From contig NC_135786.1 in the NCBI RefSeq assembly GCF_051106095.1, forward strand, positions 90,010,501-90,074,500: a stretch of DNA of 64,000 bases, read 5' to 3'. Of the stretch, positions 24,044 through 34,401 are shown piece after piece. The stretch is from Pogona vitticeps. Taxonomy: Eukaryota; Chordata; Lepidosauria; Squamata; Agamidae. How positions within the stretch are numbered: the stretch's first letter is position 1; each line of letters begins with the position of its first letter. Both the position numbers and the translations under genes were made by a program. The notes beneath the pieces are model-generated. The model had not been told where the DNA came from, made no database searches, and saw nothing but the letters and a program-made list of their open reading frames with translations.

Positions 24044-24544
24044 TATATCTGTCATTTCCTATATCTACATAAAACACTTGGAAAATGGCCACCATGGCAT
24101 TTTCCCAGCAATTTTAGCATGAGAATTACAGTTTGTGCCCTCAGAGCTCAGATAGTAACTCAGTGCTGCAGGCCAGAGAAGGGGTCCCAATGGAGGATCA
24201 GAGGGTAAGTAAAAATGTATGCAGGTTGGGCCCAAAGGACCTGAGTGCACTGCACATGTAGAACCAATTATTCATAAGCCAGTGGAACTGCAATTTAAGT
24301 CACACTCATATGGCTGTTGTGGTCAAGTTACTACAACCACAAGGAGCAGATGTGTCACCACTGGGTCACCAAGGATATTATATTGACATTTTAATATGTC
24401 AACATTTTATAACTTTCTTCATGTAAATAGTTAATATGGTAAATTTTAACATTGTGGCTATGTCGACATGATCAATTTCAACATTATTACTGTCGCCAAA
24501 TCATACCACAAACACACATTTAAAAACAAGTAAAGCCTTCTTAC

Positions 24545-27500
24545 CAAATTTCAATCAGATTGGAGGATCTTACGGTAACTGGATCAGGGCAAAAAGGACC
24601 ATTGCAGATAGACTCAACTGTGGTTGTAAGCAGATAATTTAGACGACATACAACAAAATCTTCTTCACTTCCATATGCATCCCACACAGTTCGGCCTTCA
24701 AATCTATTTAGGTGCTTTAACCATTCAATTTTTCCTTTTATCCAATCTTTGCTCAGAAAATGCTGATGGACTTTTAGAAAGATTGCGATACTTAAATCCT
24801 CTGTTTTCAGACTATCTAGTTCTTTTAAGATCCAATCATATTTTCTTATTGCCATATGAATTATAAATAGCAAATTGTCAATAGTACAGGTGTTGCGTAG
24901 GATAATAGTCTTTTTCCCAAGTTTTCCTTTCCCAGACCAAGGTGGACAATTTGACTGAGTCAACAGTTTTGTAGATTTTGGTGTGGGTGGCTGGTAGTAT
25001 TTGGCCTGTTTACTTTTACCTTCCTTTTTTCTTTTCTGCCACTTTTCTAACTGAGTAAGATGTTCCTCTTGAGGTTTATCAAAGTAATATTTTTCATTCT
25101 CTAAGTTTTGTGCAGATTTGAAAAACTGTAAACCAACTTCTCTCATTCTTCCCTGCAAAAACTCATACATTAATTGTAGAAAATCTCCTGGCCTTCGATG
25201 AAGTCTATCATTTAAAATGACCTTCTTTGTAGTCCTAAACCAATTTTCAACTGTTGCATTAGTGTCCCGGGTTTTGAGAAGACTGAGATTTTTCAACATT
25301 AATCCACTCCATAATGGGATGGTTGCAGTGTATGACTGAAGCAGAGTTATTAATGCGGGACAGTGTAGTAAATTACCAGTTGTTGTTGCATCATCGTCAT
25401 CATCATCATTTGCTTTTGTTTTTGTTTGTGTGAACAATTTAGAAAATTTCTTTGAAAATGGGGAACCCCTCTTGATGTTCCATTCTTCATTGGGGTCATT
25501 ATCCAATACATCTTCAGTTGTACTATCTGTAATGTTTTCCATCACTTCTATTTTCTGAATGTTGATTGCCTCATTCAATTCTGCAATGTGTGTCTTGTAG
25601 GCATTAGTTCCTTTTTTCACTGTGAAAACATATGTCATGCGTAATAGTTGAATTTCAATTTCACTGAGACTACCTGCATTCTGTAGTAATGCAAATGAGT
25701 AAAGAAAAAATTGTTTTGTAGCTTTGCTTGCCTTAATTTTTGAGAGCTTGATGCTGATAAGTTTCATCATATGTGCAGCACATATATGCAGAATTGTAAA
25801 ATTGCACAATATTTTTCCTTCACAAACAAGAAGACATTTCTTTAGATAGTCCATGATGTTATTCTGATTGAAAGTCTGTGTTGCTGCATGAATCAGAGCC
25901 CAGCTAAAATCTATCTCAACCTTTTGTGGACTAAGCTTTCTTTTGCATACTTTAAAAAAGTCTCGACATAAACAAGATAGCCAATGTTGAATAGTTGGTG
26001 TGCTTTAATCGGAGGACAACATTTCTGCCACAGGGATGGTGGACCTTGTTTCACTGGTCAACGAAATACAAAGTGTATAATATAAAAATTTATTTTGTAT
26101 GTTTTTTTGTTTCATTACTACAGAGCCAGTTGCATCTAGATATAGGAAACATTGACCTGCAGCCTGCAAATCCTTCAACATATGCAACTGTGATTCAGAA
26201 TACATATGGATAACAAACGGGCTCATGCCTATGTGCTGTATGTAAGCATGCTTTGTGGCAATCAGATTTAATTCTTTTTCATCCATTTTTTTTTGGACTA
26301 ACAAACAATTCAAGTATTCATTTGTGTCAAGCCTATTCTGAAGGTTGTTTTCACTTGATATTTTCTGAAGCACATCAATTGATTTGATTTCATCCATGTT
26401 TCCTGCAATTAACTGTTCAGTATCAGCATTAGCCATCTTCTTGGTGTGCAGTAACATTGGTCTCATTTCTCTTAGCTGTGCTTTCAGTTTATCCCTCTCT
26501 TCCCCACGTGTATGCCTTTTGAATGATTCAGTTCGATTATGATTTATTGAACCATTAACCTCTACTGACATTAACACTTGACAATGTTTTTTACTAGGTT
26601 TTTGGGGTAGTGTAACATTGAACTCCGTACATCCACGAAACTTGCACTGTCCCCTAGCACACCAGTATACACAATTTCTTTTTCTGGAATGAGATTGTCG
26701 CACTCGATTGTATTTGAAAGTTATAACACAGAACTTATTAATTTTCTTTATTTTATTGCATATTGTGTCGGACCCGTCCTGTGTTCTGGTTTTATTTTGT
26801 TCCATTCCTCGATTGATAGAGAAATTGAGAATTTGGATGGACATGTTTCAGTAATGAATTCTTTTGTAGAATTTTGTAGATCGGCTTTAATCATGTATTG
26901 AATAGTGTCTTTTTGGAAAATGTTGTGTAACAATGATTTTTCTTGAGGAATTGCACTATTTCTATCACTGCATTCCTCCTCCGGCTGTAATTGCATTGAT
27001 TCAGTTAGTTTTTGATCATTTTCTAAGGACAAAATTCTGTTCTCTTTTATTACTGAAACGTATACAACCTTATCAGATTTTTTAGTTACATTGATATCAA
27101 CTTCAGCTTCGGTTTGTTCAGTTTCTACAGAAGTTGTTTTAATGTCATAAATGTCCAGTATTTTTCTTGGAGATGCTTTTTTAATTCTTTTAATTTTTTT
27201 TTGTTTTTTTGGCTTACAGCGAGGACACAACCATGGTGAAATGACCTGGATGTCAGTGATATTTTTGTAGCCAACACACAGTGGGTGAAACCAGTCTTTA
27301 CACTGACTGCATTGTGCATAAGGTTCATCAGGGTTGTTTTTTTGTTTACATAAACAATACAGTTGCTCATCCTCTGCTTCTGCATCCATAAGTAAGGGTG
27401 ATTCATTACTATATTTTGATTGACTACTTTGATCAATACTCTCAACTTTGGTAATTTCATCATAAGTTGAAACATCTAAGGTAAACTGTAAGGCTCTAGT

Positions 27501-27707
27501 ACGCAATTTTCGTCGGTCTTCATGCCAAATATTATAAAGCCACTTTCTTGATGCTATATTATTTGCAGATAGCAAACATGCAATTTCCCCCCATACAGAG
27601 TTTTCTCTAAAATAACTTTCCTGATTTAAAATCAATTGCTTTTTTAAAAATAGTTCAACTATCTTTTTTTCTGCTGCTTTTGGATCAGGAAACAATCTCC
27701 AAGACAT
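24545..27707 (-). CDS. Transposase exon 1: PHD finger, FLYWCH-like finger, DDE core
   Basis: It starts at ATG 27707 (MSWRLFPDPKAAEKK), 0.45 kb inside the right array. Residues about 115-165 form a C4HC3 PHD finger (YCLCKQ, CSQCKDWFHPLC, WLCPRCK). Around 26700-26560 is a WRKY-GCM1/FLYWCH-like finger (CVYWCARGQCKFRGC, then a His near INHNR). Catalytic blocks follow: LYLDATGSVV (first Asp, about 26130), VEIDFSWALIHA (second Asp, about 25910), CAAHMMK (about 25770) and NATVENWFRTTKKVIL (Glu, about 25230). LDATG and VExWF blocks of this kind occur in MULE/NOF/Phantom transposases. The exon ends at TTTG|GTAAG. One single-base frameshift and one in-frame stop lie within it, as listed under the gene. 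Confidence 0.85.
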
Positions 27708-27944
27708 CGTGCAGTTTTAAAGAAGCTAGGTACAAAAATAGGGCTATTTACAGCAACTTAAACCAGATGTATATTATTAAAATTTCACCTCTAATAAGTC
27801 CACAACCGTAAATACCATCCAGTCTTGAGACAGTGAACTCTGCGCATGTCAGTTGAGAGACAAATAATCTTACTTCTCACACAAGAAGATACACCCAGTC
27901 GTGCTGAAAATCACTGATGCTGAGAAAGGTCAGTCAGGCCACAT

Positions 27945-28140
27945 GACCTCACCCAAAATGGCCACTGGAACTCCCAAAATGGCCGCCGGAGAGACCCAAA
28001 ATGGCCACCAGAACACCCAAAATGGCCACGACAACATGGGGAAACATTGCAGAATGGTGGGTTTTGGGCCCATTTGGAAACCCAATGGGTTTTTTTGATC
28101 CGTATAGCGATGTTTCCCCATAGCGAAGGTTAATCTGCTG
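27945..28140. promoter_or_regulatory. CAAAATGGCC repeat cluster upstream of the transposase start
   Basis: Four CAAAATGG cores (about 27954, 27975, 27997, 28018) at 21-22-bp spacing lie 250-310 bp upstream of the transposase ATG, followed by a Tigger-like fragment (CCGTATAGCGATG at about 28100). CAAAATGGC matches the YY1 core on one strand. A role in transposase transcription is inference. Confidence 0.45.
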
Positions 28141-28149
28141 TCCAATTTG

Positions 28150-31100
28150 TGACCCAAGGCTCGTTAACCCTTGCAACACTCCAGCTTCTTATTCAAAATG
28201 GCAAAATATGCAGCGGTGCCCACTTTGCCAGCCCATTCCGTGCCCAAGACGGCGTTGGGCAATGCAAAATACAATTGGGTCATGTGTACGTGAGCCCCCT
28301 CTGTCGGTTTCTGGTGTGAAAGTTATTGCCCAAGTCTCGTTAACCCTTGCAACACTCCAGCTTCTTATTCAAAATGGCAAAATATGCAGCGGTGCCCACT
28401 TTGCCAGCCTATTCCGTGCCCAAAACGGCGTTGGGCAATGCAAAATACAAGTGGGTCATGTGTACGTGAGCCCCCTCTGTCGGTTTCTGGTTTGAAAGTT
28501 ACTGCCCAAGGCTCATTAACCCTTGAGTAACCCCAGCTTCTTATTCAAAATGGCAAAATATGCAGCGGTGCCCACTTTGCCAGCCCATTCCGTGCCCAAA
28601 ACGGCGTTGGGCAATGCAAAATACAAGTGGGTCATGTGTACGTGAGCCCCCTCTGTCGGTTTCTGGTGTGAAAGTTATTGCCCAAGGCTCGTTAACCCTT
28701 GAGTAACCCCAGCTTCTTATTCAAAATGCTAAAATATGCAGCGGTGCCCACTTTGCCAGCCCATTCCGTGCCCAAAACGGCGTTGGGCAATGCAAAATAC
28801 AATTGGGTCATGTGTACGTGACCCCCCTCTGTCGGTTTCTGGTTTGAAAGTTATTGCCCAAGGCTCATTAACCCTTGAGTAACCCCAGCTTCTTATTCAA
28901 AATGGCAAAATATGCAGCGGTGCCCACTTTGCCAGCCCATTCCGTGCCCAAGACGGCGTTGGGCAATGCAAAATACAATTGGGTCATGTGTACGTGAGCC
29001 CCCTCTGTCGGTTTCTGGTGTGAAAGTTATTGCCCAAGTCTCGTTAACCCTTGCAACACTCCAGCTTCTTATTCAAAATGGCAAAATATGCAGCGGTGCC
29101 CACTTTGCCAGCCCATTCCGTGCCCAAAACGGCGTTGGGCAATGCAAAATACAAGTGGGTCATGTGTACGTGAGCCCCCTTTGTCGGTTTCTGGTGTGAA
29201 AGTTATTGCCCAAGGCTCATTAGCCCTTGCAGAACCCCAGCTTCTTATTCAAAATGCTAAAATATGCAGCGGTGCCCACTTTGCCAGCCTATTCCGTGCC
29301 CAAAACGGCGTTGGGCAATGCAAAATACAAGTGGGTCATGTGTACGTGAGCCCCCTCTGTCGGTTTCTGGTGTGAAAGTTATTGCCCAAGGCTTGTTAAC
29401 CCTTGCAACACTCCAGCTTCTTATTCAAAATGGCAAAATATGCAGCGGTGCCCACTTTGCCAGCCCATTCCGTGCCCAAAACGGCGTTGGGCAATGCAAA
29501 ATACAATTGGGTCATGTGTACGTGACCCCCCTCTGTCGGTTTCTGGTGTGAAAGTTATTGCCCAAGGCTCATTAACCCTTGAGTAACCCCAGCTTCTTAT
29601 TCAAAATGCTAAAATATGCAGCGGTGCCCACTTTGCCAGCCTATTCCGTGCCCAAAACGGCGTTGGGCAATGCAAAATACAAGTGGGTCATGTGTACGTG
29701 AGCCCCCTCTGTCGGTTTCTGGTGTGAAAGTTATTGCCCAAGTCTCGTTAACCCTTGCAACACTCCAGCTTCTTATTCAAAATGGCAAAATATGCAGCGG
29801 TGCCCACTTTGCCAGCCCATTCCGTGCCCAAGACGGCGTTGGGCAATGCAAAATACAATTGGGTCATGTGTACGTGAGCACCCTCTGTCGGTTTCTGGTG
29901 TGAAAGTTATTGCCCAAGTCTCGTTAACCCTTGCAACACTCCAGCTTCTTATTCAAAATGGCAAAATATGCAGCGGTGCCCACTTTGCCAGCCCATTCCG
30001 TGCCCAAAACGGCGTTGGGCAATGCAAAATACAAGTGGGTCATGTGTACATGAGCCCCCTCTGTCGGTTTCTGGTGTGAAAGTTATTGCCCAAGGCTCAT
30101 TAGCCCTTGCAGAACCCCAGCTTCTTATTCAAAATGCTAAAATATGCAGCGGTGCCCACTTTGCCAGCCTATTCCGTGCCCAAAACGGCGTTGGGCAATG
30201 CAAAATACAAGTGGGTCATGTGTACGTGAGCCCCCTCTGTCGGTTTCTGGTGTGAAAGTTATTGCCCAAGGCTTGTTAACCCTTGCAACACTCCAGCTTC
30301 TTATTCAAAATGGCAAAATATGCAGCGGTGCCCACTTTGCCAGCCCATTCCGTGCCCAAAACGGCGTTGGGCAATGCAAAATACAATTGGGTCATGTGTA
30401 CGTGACCCCCCTCTGTCGGTTTCTGGTGTGAAAGTTATTGCCCAAGGCTCATTAACCCTTGAGTAACCCCAGCTTCTTATTCAAAATGCTAAAATATGCA
30501 GCGGTGCCCACTTTGCCAGCCTATTCCGTGCCCAAAACGGCGTTGGGCAATGCAAAATACAAGTGGGTCATGTGTACGTGAGCCCCCTCTGTCGGTTTCT
30601 GGTGTGAAAGTTATTGCCCAAGGCTTGTTAACCCTTGCAACACTCCAGCTTCTTATTCAAAATGCTAAAATATGCAGCGGTGCCCACTTTGCCAGCCTAT
30701 TCCGTGCCCAAAATGGCATTGGGCAATGCAAAATACAATTGGGTCATGTGTACGTGAGCCCCCTCTTTCGGTTTCTGGTGTGAAAGTTATTGCCCAAGGC
30801 TCATTAACCCTTGAGTAACCCCAGCTTCTTATTCAAAATGCTAAAATATGCAGCGGTGCCCACTTTGCCAGCCTATTCCGTGCCCAAAACGGCGTTGGGC
30901 AATGCAAAATACAAGTGGGTCATGTGTACGTGAGCCCCCTCTGTCGGTTTCTGGTGTGAAAGTTATTGCCCAAGGCTCGTTAACCCTTGCAACACTCCAG
31001 CTTCTTATTCAAAATGGCAAAATATGCAGCGGTGCCCACTTTGCCAGCCCATTCCGTGCCCAAAACGGCGTTGGGCAATGCAAAATACAATTGGGTCATG

Positions 31101-33556
31101 TGTACATGAGCCCCCTCTGTCGGTTTCTGGTGTGAAAGTTATTGCCCAAGGCTCATTAGCCCTTGCAGAACCCCAGCTTCTTATTCAAAATGCTAAAATA
31201 TGCAGCGGTGCCCACTTTGCCAGCCCATTCCGTGCCCAAAACGGCGTTGGGCAATGCAAAATACAATTGGGTCATGTGTACGTGACCCCCCTCTGTCGGT
31301 TTCTGGTGTGAAAGTTATTGCCCAAGGCTCATTAACCCTTGAGTAACCCCAGCTTCTTATTCAAAATGCTAAAATATGCAGCGGTGCCCACTTTGCCAGC
31401 CTATTCCGTGCCCAAAACGGCGTTGGGCAATGCAAAATACAAGTGGGTCATGTGTACGTGAGCCCCCTCTGTCGGTTTCTGGTGTGAAAGTTATTGCCCA
31501 AGGCTTGTTAACCCTTGCAACACTCCAGCTTCTTATTCAAAATGCTAAAATATGCAGCGGTGCCCACTTTGCCAGCCTATTCCGTGCCCAAAATGGCGTT
31601 GGGCAATGCAAAATACAATTGGGTCATGTGTACGTGAGCCCCCTCTTTCGGTTTCTGGTGTGAAAGTTATTGCCCAAGGCTCATTAACCCTTGAGTAACC
31701 CCAGCTTCTTATTCAAAATGGCAAAATATGCAGCGGTGCCCACTTTGCCAGCCTATTCCGTGCCCAAAACGGCGTTGGGCAATGCAAAATACAAGTGGGT
31801 CATGTGTACGTGAGCCCCCTCTGTCGGTTTCTGGTGTGAAAGTTATTGCCCAAGGCTCGTTAACCCTTGCAACACTCCAGCTTCTTATTCAAAATGGCAA
31901 AATATGCAGCGGTGCCCACTTTGCCAGCCCATTCCGTGCCCAAGACGGCGTTGGGCAATGCAAAATACAAGTGGGTCATGTGTACGTGAGCCCCCTCTGT
32001 CGGTTTCTGGTGTGAAAGTTATTGCCCAAGGCTCGTTAACCCTTGCAACACTCCAGCTTCTTATTCAAAATGGCAAAATATGCAGCGGTGCCCACTTTGC
32101 CAGCCCATTCCGTGCCCAAAACGGCGTTGGGCAATGCAAAATACAATTGGGTCATGTGTACATGAGCCCCCTCTGTCGGTTTCTGGTGTGAAAGTTATTG
32201 CCCAAGGCTCATTAGCCCTTGCAGAACCCCAGCTTCTTATTCAAAATGCTAAAATATGCAGCGGTGCCCACTTTGCCAGCCCATTCCGTGCCCAAAACGG
32301 CGTTGGGCAATGCAAAATACAAGTGGGTCATGTGTACGTGAGCCCCCTCTGTCGGTTTCTGGTGTGAAAGTTATTGCCCAAGGCTCGTTAACCCTTGCAA
32401 CACTCCAGCTTCTTATTCAAAATGGCAAAATATGCAGCGGTGCCCACTTTGCCAGCCTATTCCGTGCCCAAAACGGCGTTGGGCAATGCAAAATACAAGT
32501 GGGTCATGTGTACGTGACGCCCCTCTGTCGGTTTCTGGTGTGAAAGTTATTGCCCAAGGCTCATTAGCCCTTGCAGAACCCCAGCTTCTTATTCAAAATG
32601 CTAAAATATGCAGCGGTGCCCACTTTGCCAGCCTATTCCGTGCCCAAAACGGCGTTGGGCAATGCAAAATACAAGTGGGTCATGTGTACGTGAGCCCCCT
32701 CTGTCGGTTTCTGGTGTGAAAGTTATTGCCCAAGGCTCGTTAACCCTTGCAACACTCCAGCTTCTTATTCAAAATGGCAAAATATGCAGCGGTGCCCACT
32801 TTGCCAGCCTATTCCGTGCCCAAAACGGTGTTGGGCAATGCAAAATACAAGTGGGTCATGTGTACGTGAGCCCCCTCTGTCGGTTTCTGGTGTGAAAGTT
32901 ATTGCCCAAGGCTCGTTAACCCTTGCAACACTCCAGCTTCTTATTCAAAATGGCAAAATATGCAGCGGTGCCCACTTTGCCAGCCCATTCCGTGCCCAAA
33001 ACGGCGTTGGGCAATGCAAAATACAATTGGGTCATGTGTACATGAGCCCCCTCTGTCGGTTTCTGGTGTGAAAGTTATTGCCCAAGGCTCATTAGCCCTT
33101 GCAGAACCCCAGCTTCTTATTCAAAATGCTAAAATATGCAGCGGTGCCCACTTTGCCAGCCTATTCCGTGCCCAAAACGGCGTTGGGCAATGCAAAATAC
33201 AAGTGGGTCATGTGTACGTGAGCCCCCTCTGTCGGTTTCTGGTGTGAAAGTTATTGCCCAAGGCTCGTTAACCCTTGCAACACTCCAGCTTCTTATTCAA
33301 AATGGCAAAATATGCAGCGGTGCCCACTTTGCCAGCCCATTCCGTGCCCAAAACGGCGTTGGGCAATGCAAAATACAAGTGGGTCATGTGTACGTGACGC
33401 CCCTCTGTCGGTTTCTGGTGTGAAAGTTATTGCCCAAGGCTCGTTAGCCCTTGCAGAACCCCAGCTTCTTATTCAAAATGCTAAAATATGCAGCGGCGCC
33501 CACTTTGCCAGCCTATTCCGTGCCCAAAACAGCATTGGGCCAGGCAAAATACTATT
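28150..33556. repeat. Right 176-bp tandem array (about 31 units)
   Basis: AGCTTCTTATTC recurs every 176 bp from 28183 to 33463, giving 31 copies, inverted relative to the left array. Blocks of unit variants recur at 704 bp (4 units) and 880 bp (5 units), for example around 29088, 29968 and 30848. The order of variants differs from the left arm. Confidence 0.97.
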
Positions 33557-33645
33557 GTAATTTGTGTTAGAGTTATGATTTATTATTAATACCCTGATAT
33601 TTGAGTGATCCAACTTGGTTTAATGGTTTAAATACAACATGTTCT
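33557..33645. repeat. Unique arm spacer, right
   Basis: By eye a perfect inverted copy of the left spacer. Confidence 0.85.
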
Positions 33646-33747
33646 GAATAAGAAGCTGGGACACGAATAAGAAGTGAATAAGAAGCTGGATGTCGAATAA
33701 GAAGTGAATAAGAAGCTGGCCGAATAAGAAGCTAACTTCAGCCTCAT
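33646..33747. repeat. Right terminal motif cluster
   Basis: GAATAAGAAGCT at 33646, 33676, 33706 and 33722 and GAATAAGAAGT at 33665 and 33695, then CTAACTTCAGCCTC at the terminus. Exact mirror of the left cluster. Confidence 0.9.
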
Positions 33748-33757
33748 TCTCTGAAAA
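33748..33757. repeat. 10-bp target-site duplication, right copy
   Basis: TCTCTGAAAA, identical to 11578-11587. Confidence 0.9.
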
Positions 33758-34000
33758 GAGTTTTTAGGCACCTTTTTTAAACGGAGGGAGTGAGACAGGC
33801 AGAGTTCCACCTGGAGTTGGTTCCAGAGTGTTGGTGCCACCACAAAGAAGGCCCTGGCAGATGATTTCCTGGCCTCCTTGGAGGTGGCCACCTGGAGGGG
33901 TGTTGCCTTGGCGGACCTAATACAGTAGTGCAGGTAGGTGACATAGGGAAAAGACACTCCAACAAGAAACATGGACCCAAATATGTTATCCGCGTAGCTC
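33758..34000 (-). repeat. Older LINE-like repeat, right part
   Basis: Continuation of 11405-11577: GAGTTTTTAGGCACC, then GGTGCCACCACAAAGAAGGC at about 33834, decayed and non-coding. It shows that the target was already a repeat. Confidence 0.55.
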
Positions 34001-34071
34001 TTTGATAATTCATTTCAAGATCTTGAGCAAACAAGTCATAGCATGTAAGAGGGAGAAACAACCAAAGAGGC

Positions 34072-34401
34072 GTAAAGGTTCCCCTTGACATTTAGTCCAG
34101 TCATGTCTGACTCTAGGGCATGGTGCTCATCCCCATTTCCAAGCCATAATTTATCTGAAGACAGTTTCCGTGGTCATGTGGCCAGCATGACTAGACACGG
34201 AACACCATTACCTTCCCACCGAAGTGGTACCTATTTTAATCTACTCACATTTTTACATGCTTTCAAACTGCTAGGTTGGTAGGAGCTGGGACAAGTGACG
34301 GGAGCTCACTCCGTCGCGTGGATTCGATCTTATGACTGCTGTTCTTGTGGCCTTGCAGCACAGAGGCTTCTGCAGTTTAACCCACAGCGCCACCACATCC
34401 C
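34072..34401 (-). repeat. Sauria-type SINE, copy 3
   Basis: Same unit and orientation as the other two copies; tail at 34072, tRNA-like head near 34401. Confidence 0.85.

Larger units (their letters stand above)
17378..27707 (-). pseudogene. Five-exon transposase gene of the giant transposon (MULE/NOF/Phantom-like)
   Basis: Five minus-strand exons (27707-24545, 22641-22564, 21094-20927, 18677-18446, 17661-17378) join with GT-AG borders and agreeing phases, encoding about 1,300 residues. The order is an N-terminal helical region, a PHD finger, a FLYWCH-like zinc finger, an RNase-H-like DDE core, and a C-terminal protease-like segment. It would bind the arm motifs and catalyse cut-and-paste movement in the nucleus. 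Four apparent lesions exist: a lost base in an A-run at 26751-26754, an in-frame TAA at 26005-26007, another at 18461-18463, and a lost base in an A-run at 17528-17532. Both indels lie in homopolymers and could be assembly errors. The rest is well preserved, so inactivation is recent or only apparent. No second gene is seen in the element. Confidence 0.8.
11588..33747 (-). mobile_element. Giant Foldback-like MULE (NOF/Phantom-type) DNA transposon
   Basis: A 22,160-bp element flanked by a perfect 10-bp direct repeat. Its outermost bases are inverted copies (GAGGCTGAAGTTAGCTTC inwards from both ends). The terminal arms are about 5.4 kb (left) and 5.6 kb (right), made mainly of 176-bp tandem units in opposite orientation. 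The 11-kb interior carries one spliced transposase gene on the minus strand plus several short nested elements. Foldback elements with NOF-type internal genes are known from Drosophila and likewise have long inverted repeats built of tandem subrepeats, but their subrepeats are far shorter. The DDE blocks and the target-duplication length support the MULE superfamily. No capsid, DNA polymerase, integrase or envelope gene is seen. The element is structurally complete at both ends; its gene carries four apparent lesions, so this copy may be non-autonomous. The strand given is that of the transposase. Confidence 0.92.

Noticed and set aside
11774-33560. About 40 overlapping 95-codon frames in the two arms as a tandem gene family
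   Set aside because: They are one frame repeated by a 176-bp period that is not a multiple of three. They overlap neighbours, lack any start or splice context and match no domain.
11588-33747. The giant element as a Polinton/Maverick or other capsid-bearing element
   Set aside because: No protein-primed polymerase, integrase, packaging ATPase or capsid-like gene is seen. The target duplication is 10 bp, not 6, and the single gene is a MULE-type transposase.
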